The translations under genes and the position numbers were made by a program. Positions 27,819 through 36,514 of a stretch of DNA of 64,000 nt are shown here, piece after piece; the first letter of the stretch is position 1, and every line of letters starts with the position of its first letter. This DNA comes from Thiohalocapsa sp. (GTDB taxonomy: Bacteria > Pseudomonadota > Gammaproteobacteria > Chromatiales > Chromatiaceae). The DNA is taken from positions 62,001 through 126,000 of the forward strand of contig JAIPFF010000008.1 in the NCBI GenBank assembly GCA_021736785.1, in the 5' to 3' direction. The notes beneath the pieces are model-generated. The model had not been told where the DNA came from and ran no database searches. It saw nothing but the letters and a program-made list of their open reading frames with translations.

Positions 27819-28880
27819 TTGAGGATTCTCGATCGATATCTCGCCGGCGCGGTCATCGGCGGCACGCTGCTGACGCTGGCCGTGTTGTTGCCGCTGCTCG
27901 GCTTTTTCATTCTCGCCGACGAGATGGACGCCGTCGGCACCAATGACTACGGGCTGACGCAGGCGCTGGCCTTCGTCGCGTTGAGCCTGCCGCGCTACAC
28001 CTACCAGCTGTTTCCGATCGCCACGCTGATCGGTGCCCTGGTCGGTCTCGGCACGCTGGCCGGACGCTCGGAGCTGGTCGCCATGCGCGCCGCCGGCGTG
28101 TCCATCGCGCGCATCGTGGTCGGTGCTCTCGTCGGCGGGCTGGTGCTTGCGCTGGCCGCGGTGGCGCTGGGCGAGGGTGTCGCGCCGCCGGCGGAGCAGC
28201 GCGCGCTGGCGATGCGCGAGCGCGCCCAAACCGGCGACGTGATGCAGGTCACTGCCAATGGGCTGTGGGCGAAGGACGGCAAGAATTTCATCAATATCCG
28301 CGATGTACGACCGGGCGCGGAACTGCGCGATATCTACATCTACGAAGTGGACGGGACCGATCTCGTCTCGTCGACCTATGCGCGCAGTGCGACCTACCGC
28401 GACGGCGGGTGGGTCCTGGAGCACATCGAGCGCAGCGACATCGGGCGCGATGCCGTGCGGGTGCAGGCCTTTGCCGAGGCCGGCTGGAGCTCGCTGCTGA
28501 GCCCCAAGCTGCTCGAGATCATCGTCGCCAAGCCCGAGGTGCTGCCCATCTGGGGTCTGTACCGGTACGTCCGTTATCTGCAGCGCAGCCAGCAGGATCC
28601 CGGCAGCTACGAGGTTGCGCTCTGGGGCAAAGTGGTGCATCCGTTCCTGATCCTGTCCATGATCTTCGTCTCGATCCCGGTGCTGCTCGGCTCCGCGCGC
28701 AGCACCGGGATCGGCGCCAAGGTGTTTGTCGGTATCGTCATCGGCATTGTCTTCTATCTGATCAGCCAGACCTTTTCGTACCTGGCCCTGCTGTACGGGT
28801 TGAACGCGGCGGCGGCGGCGATCCTGCCGCCTGCGTTGTTCGTGGGTGGCGCGATGCTGCTGCTGCGGCGGGTCGGCTAA
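27819..28880 (+). CDS. lptG: LPS export ABC transporter permease LptG
   Basis: A 353-residue inner-membrane subunit of the LptB2FG machine that extracts lipopolysaccharide. It shows the YjgP/YjgQ architecture: two helices near the N-terminus, the coupling segment RSELVAMRAAGVSIARI, a periplasmic jellyroll-like domain (about 120-265; NGLWAKDGKNFINI, IYIYEVD) and four C-terminal helices. The short loop GTNDYGLTQALAFVALSLPRY fits LptG better than LptF. TTG 27819 is chosen as start because LRILDRYL is the family N-terminus; there is no in-frame ATG nearby. Normally lptF lies between pepA and lptG, but here it is absent. Confidence 0.9.
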   Translation: MRILDRYLAGAVIGGTLLTLAVLLPLLGFFILADEMDAVGTNDYGLTQALAFVALSLPRYTYQLFPIATLIGALVGLGTLAGRSELVAMRAAGVSIARIVVGALVGGLVLALAAVALGEGVAPPAEQRALAMRERAQTGDVMQVTANGLWAKDGKNFINIRDVRPGAELRDIYIYEVDGTDLVSSTYARSATYRDGGWVLEHIERSDIGRDAVRVQAFAEAGWSSLLSPKLLEIIVAKPEVLPIWGLYRYVRYLQRSQQDPGSYEVALWGKVVHPFLILSMIFVSIPVLLGSARSTGIGAKVFVGIVIGIVFYLISQTFSYLALLYGLNAAAAAILPPALFVGGAMLLLRRVG

Positions 28881-29103
28881 TCGGGCGTCGCGGCTGGATA
28901 TGCCGCGTCCGGGGCACTTGAGCGGCCGCGGCATCGGCAGGGGCGGGCCTTGTCGGCAAGGGTGGCGCGTCGAATGCGGTACGACGGGGGCGCAGGTCAC
29001 GCCTGTGCCCGGTCGACAGCCATTGCAAGTGCCGCTGGGGCGGGAGGCGCCCCGGGGGGTTGCCGGCCCGAACTGGTATGGTCCGGTCCGGAGCGGAAGC
29101 GGC

Positions 29104-29469
29104 TCAGCGCTGCCCGTTGAATTCCGTCAGCCGCAGGATCTCGTGCTCGGTCTGCGCGAGGGCAGCGGCCGCGGCATCGGCGTCGCCTTGCTTGGCGGCA
29201 CGGTCCAGTGCGGTGAGCGCCTCGATCAGTGCCGAGACGCCGCAGTAGGACGCGCCGCCGCGTATCTTGTGCGCCCTGTCCGCCAGCGCCTCCAAAGCGC
29301 CGGTGCGGTGGCTCTCGCGCAGGGCTTCGAGGTCGAGCGGAAGTTTCGAGACCAAATCGGCCAGCAACTGAAGGGCCAGATTTTCGTCGCCGGCGACCGC
29401 GGCCAGCGCCGCGTCGCGATCCCAAACCGGCTGAGTGCCGGCCGACCTCGGCTTTGCAGGCTGGGGCAT
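29104..29469 (-). CDS. Free-standing histidine phosphotransfer (HPt) protein
   Basis: A 121-residue protein with an HPt four-helix bundle. The phosphorylatable His is in LADRAHKIRGGASYCGVSAL, the classic AHKxKGxAxxxG motif, followed by ALDRAAKQGD and a further helix EHEILRLTEF. Leading residues are basic and Pro-rich. ATG 29469 has GGAGAG nine bases upstream; a longer start 24 codons earlier is possible. It is convergent with lptG and divergent from cysM, with no kinase or response regulator beside it. The hybrid kinase at 9678-12341, which lacks an HPt, is one possible partner. Confidence 0.88.
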   Translation of the reverse strand: MPQPAKPRSAGTQPVWDRDAALAAVAGDENLALQLLADLVSKLPLDLEALRESHRTGALEALADRAHKIRGGASYCGVSALIEALTALDRAAKQGDADAAAAALAQTEHEILRLTEFNGQR

Positions 29470-29662
29470 GGCTGTTGACTCTCCGCGACAATGTGCGAGC
29501 TCGGGCTGGCTAAGCGGCAGCATCGCGCAAGCCCGGCGCAATGGTCAAGCACCTCGTGTACAGGCGCCGGCCAGCAACCCGCGCTTTTGCGCCAACGGTC
29601 GCTGTAGCACAATGCACCGTTATCGTTCTGCAACGTTTCGGGACTCGGCTGTCGAATCGGAC

Positions 29663-30553
29663 ATGACATTTCCAACCATCGAGCACTTCGTCGGCAATAC
29701 GCCGCTGGTTCGCCTGCAACGTCTGCCGGGGGCGACCTCCAACTCCATTCTGGCCAAGCTCGAGGGCAACAATCCCGCCGGCTCGGTCAAGGACCGCGCC
29801 GCACTGAGCATGATTCGGCGCGCCGAGGCCCGCGGCAGCATTCGCCCCGGCGATACTTTAATCGAGGCGACCAGCGGCAATACCGGGATCGCGCTGGCCA
29901 TGGCCGCGGCCATCAAGGGCTACCGAATGCTCCTGATCATGCCCGAGCATATGAGCATCGAGCGCCGGCAGGCCATGGCGGCCTACGGCGCCGAAATCAG
30001 GCTGACGCCGCGAGAGGGCAGCATGGAAGCGGCCATCGACCTGGCCCGCGAGTTGGAGGCACAGGGCGTCGGCATTCGCCTGGACCAGTTCTCCAATCAG
30101 GACAACCCGCTCGCCCATTACGAGACGACCGGCCCGGAGATCTGGCGCGACACCGGCGGCCGCGTCACGCACTTCGTCAGTTCCATGGGCACCACCGGCA
30201 CCATCATGGGCACCAGCCGCTTTCTGAAGGAGCGAAACCCGGCGGTCCAGATCGTCGGCGTTCAGCCGGAGGAAGGCGCGAGCATCCCCGGTATCCGGCG
30301 CTGGCCCGAGGCCTATCTGCCCGAGATCTACGACGCGAGCCGTGTGGATCGCATCATCGACGTCTCTCAAGGAGAGGCGGAAGACACGATGCGCGCCCTT
30401 GCCGCGCGTGAAGGCATTTTCGCGGGGGTATCCTCCGGCGGCGCGGCTGCCGCGGCGCTGAAACTGTCCGCCGAGGTCACCGACGCGGTGATCGTCTTTA
30501 TCGTTTGCGACCGGGGCGACCGCTACCTGTCGACCGGCGTCTACCCGGGCTGA
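29663..30553 (+). CDS. cysM: Cysteine synthase B (O-acetylserine sulfhydrylase)
   Basis: A 296-residue PLP-dependent fold-type II enzyme. It forms cysteine from O-acetylserine with sulfide or thiosulfate. The PLP lysine is in NPAGSVKDRAA, the substrate loop is EATSGNTGIALA, and the phosphate-binding loop is MGTTGTIMGTSRFL. The CysM-type signature GIRRWPEAYLPEIYD and the length close to 300 favour CysM over CysK. ATG 29663 is chosen at the conserved FPTIEHFVGNTPLV N-terminus. It is 3 bases upstream of rlmD, the gene order seen in many gammaproteobacteria. Confidence 0.95.
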   Translation: MTFPTIEHFVGNTPLVRLQRLPGATSNSILAKLEGNNPAGSVKDRAALSMIRRAEARGSIRPGDTLIEATSGNTGIALAMAAAIKGYRMLLIMPEHMSIERRQAMAAYGAEIRLTPREGSMEAAIDLARELEAQGVGIRLDQFSNQDNPLAHYETTGPEIWRDTGGRVTHFVSSMGTTGTIMGTSRFLKERNPAVQIVGVQPEEGASIPGIRRWPEAYLPEIYDASRVDRIIDVSQGEAEDTMRALAAREGIFAGVSSGGAAAAALKLSAEVTDAVIVFIVCDRGDRYLSTGVYPG

Positions 30554-30556
30554 TCC

Positions 30557-31879
30557 ATGGGCAAGCAGCGAAAGCGGCTGCCGGTGGAACCGGTGGAGGC
30601 CGATATCGAATCCATGACCCACGAGGGTCGCGGACTGACCCATATCGACGGCAAGGCGGTCTTCGTGTTCGGCGCGCTGGCCGGGGAGCGCGTGCGCTTT
30701 CGTTACACCCGCGTGCAGCGCCGCTACGACGAGGGCGAGGTGCTCGAGGTACTGTCGCCGGCGCCCGAGCGGGTCGCTCCGCGCTGTGCGCATTTCGGCG
30801 TCTGCGGCGGCTGTGCGCTGCAGCACATGGCCGCCGACGCCCAGATCCGCATGAAGCAGCAGACGCTGGCGGACGTGCTTTCGCGCATCGGCAAGGTGGA
30901 GCCCGAGCGCTGGCTCGCGCCGCTGTCGGCCGGGCATTGGGGCTATCGGCGCAAGGCCAGGCTCGGTGTGCGCCGGGTGGCGAAGAAGGGCCGGGTGCTG
31001 GTGGGCTTTCGCGAGCGCGGCTCGGCCTTCGTCACCGATTGCGAGCGCTGCGACGTGCTGCACCCGGACGTCGGCGGCCGGCTGAACGATCTGGCGCGGC
31101 TGATCGAGGACTTAAGCATCCGCGAGCGCGTGCCGCAGATCGAGGTGGCCCAAGGCGACGGGCCGGTGGTGCTTATCTTCCGTGTGCTCGACCCGCCGTC
31201 CGACACGGATCTCGAGCGCCTGCAGCAGTTTGCCGCCGAGACGGGCCTGCATGTCTACCTGCAGCCCGGCGGCGTCGACAGCGTGCATGCGCTGCCGGGT
31301 CAAGCGGTAGACCTGTCCTATTCGCTGCCGAGGCAGGGGGTGCGCATCGCCTTCGAGCCCACGGACTTCACGCAGGTGAACCTGGAACTGAACCGGCTGA
31401 TGCTCGATCAGGCACTGGATCTGCTGGATCCGCAGCCCGACGAGCGCGTCTTGGACCTTTTCTGCGGTGTGGGCAATTTCTCGCTACCCATCGCGCGCCG
31501 GGCGCGCACGGTGGTCGGCGTCGAGGGCGAGGCGGGCTTGGTGGAGCGGGCGCGCGCCAATGCGGCACGCAATGCCATTGCCAACGCCGAGTTCCACCAA
31601 GCCGATTTGTACGGCGAGTTGGAGACCGCCCTCTGGCGGCGCGAGCCGTTCGACAAGGTGCTGCTGGATCCGCCCCGCAGCGGCGCGCGGGAAGTCTTGG
31701 ACCTCATCGAGGGCCTGGGCACGCGGCGGCTGGTCTATGTGTCCTGCTATGCTTCGACGCTGGCGCGCGACGCGGAGCATTTGGTGCACACGCTCGGCTA
31801 CCGGCTGGCCGCGGCCGGCGCCATGGACATGTTCCCGCATACAGCGCACCTGGAGGCCATGGCGCTGTTCGAGCGTTAG
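30557..31879 (+). CDS. rlmD: 23S rRNA (uracil(1939)-C(5))-methyltransferase
   Basis: A 440-residue SAM-dependent RNA methyltransferase with an N-terminal TRAM domain (about 8-65). The four cysteines of the Fe-S cluster site are C-AHFGV-C-GG-C (about 76-85) and the Cys of VTDCERC. The Rossmann methyltransferase has VLDLFCGVGNFSLPIA, and DPPRSGA lies before the catalytic Cys in VYVSCYASTLARD. It follows cysM by 3 bases and is probably translationally coupled to it. Confidence 0.95.
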   Translation: MGKQRKRLPVEPVEADIESMTHEGRGLTHIDGKAVFVFGALAGERVRFRYTRVQRRYDEGEVLEVLSPAPERVAPRCAHFGVCGGCALQHMAADAQIRMKQQTLADVLSRIGKVEPERWLAPLSAGHWGYRRKARLGVRRVAKKGRVLVGFRERGSAFVTDCERCDVLHPDVGGRLNDLARLIEDLSIRERVPQIEVAQGDGPVVLIFRVLDPPSDTDLERLQQFAAETGLHVYLQPGGVDSVHALPGQAVDLSYSLPRQGVRIAFEPTDFTQVNLELNRLMLDQALDLLDPQPDERVLDLFCGVGNFSLPIARRARTVVGVEGEAGLVERARANAARNAIANAEFHQADLYGELETALWRREPFDKVLLDPPRSGAREVLDLIEGLGTRRLVYVSCYASTLARDAEHLVHTLGYRLAAAGAMDMFPHTAHLEAMALFER

Positions 31880-31986
31880 CGCGCCGTCTCGTGCCGACGG
31901 CGCCAACGTCGCTTCATTGCCTCTCGATTCCCTTTCAACAGCGCCCCTGTCGCTTATCCGGCTCCGGCGCACGAGGAGACCGTTCC

Positions 31987-32454
31987 ATGCCCACAGAGAT
32001 CGAGCGCAAGTTTCTTGTCACCGGCGAGTCGTGGCGTGACGCGGTGGTGTCGGAGGCGCGGTTGATGCAGGGCTACCTGACCACCGATCGGAGCACGACG
32101 GTGCGGGTGCGCATCAAGAACGACAGTGCGGTGCTGACCATCAAGGGGCCCAGCCAAGGCATCAGTCGAGCCGAGTTCGAGTACCCGATCCCGAGCGACG
32201 ACGCGGAGCAGATGTTGAGGGATTTGGCCGTCTCGGCGCCGATCGAGAAGACCCGCTACCGCGTGCGCTGCGGCGCGCACGTCTGGGATCTGGATGTCTT
32301 CGCCGGCGAAAACGCGGGTTTGGTGATGGCCGAGGTGGAACTGACCGACGAGGACGAGGCTTTCGATATGCCTGAGTGGGCGGGCGAGGAAGTCTCCGGC
32401 GATCCGCGTTATTACAACTCCAACCTGGCCCGCAATCCTTATCGGCATTGGTGA
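31987..32454 (+). CDS. CYTH-domain protein (class IV cyclase/triphosphatase family)
   Basis: A 155-residue CYTH-fold protein. The N-terminal ExExK motif appears as EIERKFLV, followed by GYLTTDRSTTVRVRIKND, TIKGP with the conserved Lys, the central EFEYPIP, KTRYRV, WDLDVFAGENAGLVMAEVEL and a C-terminal SNLARNPY. Small single-domain CYTH proteins hydrolyse inorganic triphosphate (NeuTTM-like) or make cAMP; the lack of extra domains favours a triphosphatase, but this is inference. AGGAG precedes ATG 31987. Its TGA overlaps the GTG start of the following solute-binding lipoprotein (GTGA), so the two are translationally coupled. Confidence 0.88.
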   Translation: MPTEIERKFLVTGESWRDAVVSEARLMQGYLTTDRSTTVRVRIKNDSAVLTIKGPSQGISRAEFEYPIPSDDAEQMLRDLAVSAPIEKTRYRVRCGAHVWDLDVFAGENAGLVMAEVELTDEDEAFDMPEWAGEEVSGDPRYYNSNLARNPYRHW

Positions 32455-33968
32455 GCAAGGCGCCTCTACGCCTATCGCGCCGGCGCTTTGTCGGCGCGCT
32501 GACATCGTCACTGCTGCTGGCTGGCTGCAGGCGCGACGCACCGGCGCGGGCTGCCGACGGCGCGATCCGCTTCGGCATCGCCAATGCGCCGCGCAATCTC
32601 GATCCGCGGCTGGCCACCGATGCCACCTCGGAGCGCATCAACCGTCTGCTCTATACGCGGCTGGTCGAATTCGACAGCGCGAGCCGCGCCGTGGCGGGTA
32701 TCGCGCGCTGGGAGTTGGCGGAGCCGACTCGCTACCGCTTCACGCTCGGTGACGCCGGGCGCGGATTCGGCGACGGCAGCCGGATGACCGCGGCCGATGT
32801 CGCGGCGACCTACCGCTCGGTGGCGGACCCCGCCGTCGCCTCGCCACACCGTGCGCTGTTGTCGCTGATTGCGCGCATCGAGGTGCTGGACGACCATCGG
32901 CTCGACTTTCACTTGCAGCGCCCGGACCCGCTGTTTCCGGCCTATCTCGGCATCGGCATCCTGCCCGCGCGGCTCATCGATGCAGGCCATGGCTTCGAGC
33001 GCGCACCGGTGGGCAGCGGCCCGTTTCGCTTCATCGACTGGCCGGTGCCGGGGCGGGTCTGGATCGAGCGGCGTGCGGACGGCCGGCGTTTCGCCTTCGA
33101 GACCGTCAAGGATCCGAATGTGCGCGTGTTGAAGCTGTTGCGCGGCGAGGTGGATCTGTTGCAGAACGATCTGCCGCCGGAGTTGGTCGAATTCCTCGAT
33201 GCGCGCGAGGGCGTGCGCGTGCAGCGCACGGACGGCATCAATTTCTCGTATCTGGGCTTTAATCTCGACGACCCGGTAACCGGCCGGGTAAACGTGCGCC
33301 GCGCCGTTGCGCATGCCATCGACCGCGAGGCAATCCTGCACTACCTGTTCCGCGACGGAGGCCGGCTCGCGGAGGGTCTGTTCCCGCCGGAGCACTGGGC
33401 CGGAGCCGGGGGGCTAGCGCCCTACCGCTACGATCCCCGGGAAGCGATACGCCTGCTTGCGGCAGAAGGCTGGACCGCCGCCAATCCGCTGCGCCTGCAG
33501 TACAAGACCTCGAGCGACCCGTTTCGGCTGCGCCTGGCCACGGTGCTGCAGGCGCAGTTGCGACGCGCCGGCATCGAGCTTTCGGTGCAGAGTTACGACT
33601 GGGGGACGTTTTTCGGCGATATCAAGGCCGGGCGGTTTCAGCTCTACGGACTCACCTGGGTCGGTATCCGCAGTCCGGACATCTTCCGCTACGTCTTCCA
33701 CAGCGCCTCGATGCCGCCGGACGGGGCCAATCGCGGCCGTTACAGCAGCGCCGACGCGGACGACCTCATCGATCGCGCGGGCCGCGAGCTCGACGGCGGG
33801 CGCCGGGCGGCGCTCTACCGGGAACTGCAGGTGCTGCTGCATCGCGACTTGCCCTATGTGCCGTTGTGGTACGAGGATCAGGTCTGCGCGCTGCGCTCGG
33901 GTGTCCGCGGCTATCGTCTTGCCGCCGACGGCAACTATGACGGTCTCGCGGTGCTCGCGCGCGCCTGA
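32451..33968 (+). CDS. Family 5 solute-binding lipoprotein (peptide/nickel/opine type)
   Basis: A 505-residue extracytoplasmic binding protein of the SBP_bac_5 family. It has NLDPRLATDATSERINRLLYTRL at the start of the mature domain, GSGPFRF, VNVRRAVAHAIDREAI (VRxAxxxAIDR signature) and a C-terminal PLWYEDQV. The leader is odd: a twin-arginine motif SRRRFVG directly before a hydrophobic stretch and a lipobox LLAGC, so it may be a Tat-exported lipoprotein anchored at Cys about 26. No permease or ATPase gene is adjacent, so it is an orphan binding component. The GTG start overlaps the stop codon of the CYTH gene. Confidence 0.87.
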   Translation: MSKAPLRLSRRRFVGALTSSLLLAGCRRDAPARAADGAIRFGIANAPRNLDPRLATDATSERINRLLYTRLVEFDSASRAVAGIARWELAEPTRYRFTLGDAGRGFGDGSRMTAADVAATYRSVADPAVASPHRALLSLIARIEVLDDHRLDFHLQRPDPLFPAYLGIGILPARLIDAGHGFERAPVGSGPFRFIDWPVPGRVWIERRADGRRFAFETVKDPNVRVLKLLRGEVDLLQNDLPPELVEFLDAREGVRVQRTDGINFSYLGFNLDDPVTGRVNVRRAVAHAIDREAILHYLFRDGGRLAEGLFPPEHWAGAGGLAPYRYDPREAIRLLAAEGWTAANPLRLQYKTSSDPFRLRLATVLQAQLRRAGIELSVQSYDWGTFFGDIKAGRFQLYGLTWVGIRSPDIFRYVFHSASMPPDGANRGRYSSADADDLIDRAGRELDGGRRAALYRELQVLLHRDLPYVPLWYEDQVCALRSGVRGYRLAADGNYDGLAVLARA

Positions 33969-34089
33969 GACGCTCTCGGCCCGCTCTGCTCGAGCGTCCG
34001 CCGTGCCCCGTGTCCCCCGGGGTGCCCGGCGCTCGCCGCCGGCCCGGTCTTCCGGAAAATGTGCCGGCGCCGCCCGGCGCTTGTCCTGG

Positions 34090-34977
34090 TCAGTCGTCGT
34101 GATCGAGATGCCCGCGGCGCTTCATCAGTTCTACGATGCGATCCGTCAGGATGAGCTCCATGGCATACATCATCTTCCCGCCAGGTATCACCAACGTGTT
34201 GAAACCCGTGATAAAAGAGTCTTCGATCAGCCCGCGCAGGCGCAGCTTGTAGTCCACGTCCGGCTTCGGTTTCTGGAAGTGGATCAGCACCAGGCTCTGG
34301 TCCGCTGTGGGAATGGTGGTGACGGCGAAGGGGTTCGACGTGTCGGTGACCGGAATGCGCTGGAAATTGATGTGGGTGTGGGAAAACTGCGGCAGGATGA
34401 AGTGCATGTAGTCGTACATGCGCCGATAGATCACGTCTTTCACATCTTCCGAACGATAGCCCCGCTCGCGGGTGTCGCGGTGGATTTTCTGCACCCATTC
34501 CAGGTTGATCGTGGGACAGACGCCGATCAACAGGTCCACTTCGGCGGCCATGTTGATGTCGTCGTGGACGACACCGCCGTGCAGTCCTTCGTAGAACAGT
34601 AGGTCGGTGTCCGGGGGAATCGGCTCCCACTCGGTGAAGGTGCCCGGCTCGGCCTCGTGCAGGGCGGCTTCTTCTTCGTTGTGGATATAGCAGCGGCGCA
34701 TACCCGTTCCGTGCTCGCCATAGCAGCGGAACAGTTCCAGCTGTTTGTCGAACAGGTTGCCGTCCGGACCGAAGTGGCTCAGCGTCCGGCCTTCTTCTTT
34801 GGCCCGGTCGAGCTCGGCCTTCATCGTTTGCCGGTCGTAGCGATGGAAACTGTCGCCCTCGATAAAGGCCGCGCGGGCGCCGACCCGCCGAAAAATATGC
34901 TCCAACGCATTTTTCACCGTGCTGGTGCCGGCCCCCGAGGAGCCCGTCACGGCAACGATCGGATGCTTTCTCGACAT
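34090..34977 (-). CDS. prkB: Phosphoribulokinase, class I
   Basis: A 295-residue enzyme that phosphorylates ribulose 5-phosphate with ATP to make ribulose 1,5-bisphosphate for Rubisco. The P-loop is GSSGAGTST. Family blocks EGDSFHRYDR, SHFGPDGNLFD, LLFYEGLHGGVV and VDLLIGVCPTINLEW are all present, as in proteobacterial (octameric, NADH-activated) enzymes rather than plant/cyanobacterial ones. GGAGG precedes the ATG by seven bases. No other Calvin-cycle gene is adjacent. A low-GC promoter-like patch lies upstream (see separate entry). Confidence 0.96.
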   Translation of the reverse strand: MSRKHPIVAVTGSSGAGTSTVKNALEHIFRRVGARAAFIEGDSFHRYDRQTMKAELDRAKEEGRTLSHFGPDGNLFDKQLELFRCYGEHGTGMRRCYIHNEEEAALHEAEPGTFTEWEPIPPDTDLLFYEGLHGGVVHDDINMAAEVDLLIGVCPTINLEWVQKIHRDTRERGYRSEDVKDVIYRRMYDYMHFILPQFSHTHINFQRIPVTDTSNPFAVTTIPTADQSLVLIHFQKPKPDVDYKLRLRGLIEDSFITGFNTLVIPGGKMMYAMELILTDRIVELMKRRGHLDHDD

Positions 34978-35288
34978 CTGTTGTCCTCCGCGAAACGTCT
35001 TTTCTTCCGTTGCCGCCCGCGGTCGATCGGATCGGTAAGCAACGCTCCGTCGACTCTATTAATACACAAAATTTAAAAGGTCAATAACTTGCGCCCGCTC
35101 GTGACGGGCCGGATCGCCTTGGCGGGACTTGCCGGCGGGTGGAGGTGGGCGCGGGTGAGGGCAGGCGAGGGCGGCAATCGCCGTTCGACGAAGGGTGCTG
35201 TTCGGTGCTATTCGGTGCGGCGCGGGCGGGAGGGGCGCGCCGGCGGAGGGCGAGCGGCGCGCATGGCCGCCGTCCGCCGCGCCGGGTC
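34978..35288. other. Gap between prkB and lipoprotein gene
   Basis: It holds the prkB promoter patch at 35056-35090 and the prkB ribosome-binding site. The rest (35091-35288) is GC-rich with no credible gene. Confidence 0.55.
35056..35090 (-). promoter_or_regulatory. AT-rich promoter region of phosphoribulokinase
   Basis: A sharply AT-rich patch in GC-rich surroundings, about 80-110 bases before the prkB start. Read on the minus strand it has TTGACC (35079-35084, 5/6 to -35), and downstream TATTAA (35059-35064), with a suboptimal 14-base spacing, or TAATAG at 17 bases. TTAA half-sites on both sides (spacing about 10) would also suit a LysR-type CbbR operator, but this is only a pattern resemblance. 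Confidence 0.45.
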
Positions 35289-35732
35289 TTACTGAAGCGC
35301 CTGCTTGGCGCTGTCGATCAACTGGCGGCCCTGCTTGGTCATGGCGTCTTTGACGATACGGGCAAGCGCCGGCCCGGTGATGGTTTGGCCGTTGATGAGG
35401 AATTTCGACGGCGAAGCGGAATAGGCCGACATCGGATCGGCGAGGTGCTGTGCAGTGTCCTCGACCGCGTCGCGCTTGAAATAGCAGACCGCGGCGCCGG
35501 CACCGTCCGGACCGCTATAGCGGAGTCTCACCTCGGCGTCCTCGTAGCCGCCGGTCTTGGTTTCTGTCGCGGTCCAGCTCAGGGGGCCGGTATCGGCGAG
35601 CTGCACGCCGACCATGTCCTTGCAGAGGGTGACGCGGACGTCCTCGCCGGGACTGCCGCAGCCGGCAAGGGCCAGCACGGCGGCGACAGCGAGACCGGAC
35701 AGGTAGCGGACGTTTCGGGCGCGTTGTTTCAT
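35289..35732 (-). CDS. Putative lipoprotein of unknown function
   Basis: A 147-residue protein with a lipoprotein signal peptide (VRYLSGLAVAAVLALAGC, lipobox LAGC; Cys about 24). The mature part starts GSPGEDVRVTLCKDMVGVQL, includes a beta-rich segment with LRYSGPDGAGAAVCYFKRD, and ends in helices (TGPALARIVKDAMTKQGRQLI). Two more Cys could pair. ATG 35732 (MKQRARN) has AGAG at the right distance; MHMK two codons upstream is the alternative. No family is recognised. It lies on the same strand as prkB but about 310 bases upstream. Confidence 0.78.
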   Translation of the reverse strand: MKQRARNVRYLSGLAVAAVLALAGCGSPGEDVRVTLCKDMVGVQLADTGPLSWTATETKTGGYEDAEVRLRYSGPDGAGAAVCYFKRDAVEDTAQHLADPMSAYSASPSKFLINGQTITGPALARIVKDAMTKQGRQLIDSAKQALQ

Positions 35733-36232
35733 ATGCATCTCTTTGGCTGTAGCCGGGACCGGCGACCCGGCGATGGATCGTCGTGCGCGGACGTAGGCGA
35801 ATCCGGCGCGGCCGAGAGCCCGGTGTCGAGGTGGGCCGCGACTCCGGCGCGCTGCGGGATCGGGGGTAGGGCGGATGATACCGAACAGGCGGGGCCGGCG
35901 TACGGGAGCCGGCGGCGGAGTCCGGCCTGTCCGGGTGCGCTCGAGCGGGAAGAGCGGCGCAATGTCTGCGTTACGCTTACAGCCGGCTCTGCGCGGCATC
36001 GCACGCCGTGCGAAACGAGAGCGCCGGGGGCGATGTCCGCCGCCGGGGTGTCCGGACGACGAAGCCGCGTGCGCCCGCGTCGATTGACAAGCCTCGAACG
36101 GGAAAAGGACGGCGGGGGGCAACAGCAAACGGTGACACCAGGGACCCTGTCCCTGCTGCGGACTGCGGACTGCGGCGGCCAAGCGCAAGCGCCGCGATCG
36201 GCGGCGCTTGCGCCGGCAGGGGCCGAATCGAC
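35733..36232. other. Intergenic gap, nothing supported
   Basis: A 500-base GC-rich stretch between two small exported-protein genes. ORFs on both strands run through it but show random composition (Arg/Pro/Ala-rich) and no start signals. No terminator with a T-run, RNA gene or repeat was seen. Confidence 0.5.
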
Positions 36233-36514
36233 CTATTCGCCACCGCCCCCGGAGCCTTCCTCGTAGCCGACCGGGAAGACACGCGCGATGCTCATCATGC
36301 AGTTCTCGCGAAAGCTGTCGCGCTCCGCGCCGGAGAGACCGTTACCGTCGGCGTAGCGCTCGCACATTGCTGCATAGAAGCCGACGACCGTCGGGCTGCC
36401 TTTGTCGAGCGCGCCCGCAGGCCATTGTGGCCCTTCGTTGGCCGAGGCGAGCACCGAAGTTGCCGCGAGCGCAAGCGTCAACATCAATACGCACACACTG
36501 TCATGACGGTTCAT
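36233..36514 (-). CDS. Small exported protein of unknown function
   Basis: A 93-residue protein with a Sec signal peptide (VCVLMLTLALAATSVLASA, cleavage near residue 25). The mature part of about 68 residues contains two Cys, one in VGFYAAMCERYADGNGLS and one in RENCMMSIARVF, arranged like a helical hairpin that could be disulfide-linked, and a Gly-rich end (EEGSGGGGE). GAGAGA lies directly upstream of the ATG. No family is recognised; the Cys-containing helical pattern resembles many small periplasmic proteins. Confidence 0.65.
   Translation of the reverse strand: MNRHDSVCVLMLTLALAATSVLASANEGPQWPAGALDKGSPTVVGFYAAMCERYADGNGLSGAERDSFRENCMMSIARVFPVGYEEGSGGGGE

Noticed and set aside
30505-31986. 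N-terminal extension of the CYTH frame through rlmD
   Set aside because: It overlaps rlmD in another frame; CYTH homology begins exactly at the internal ATG 31987, which has its own ribosome-binding site.
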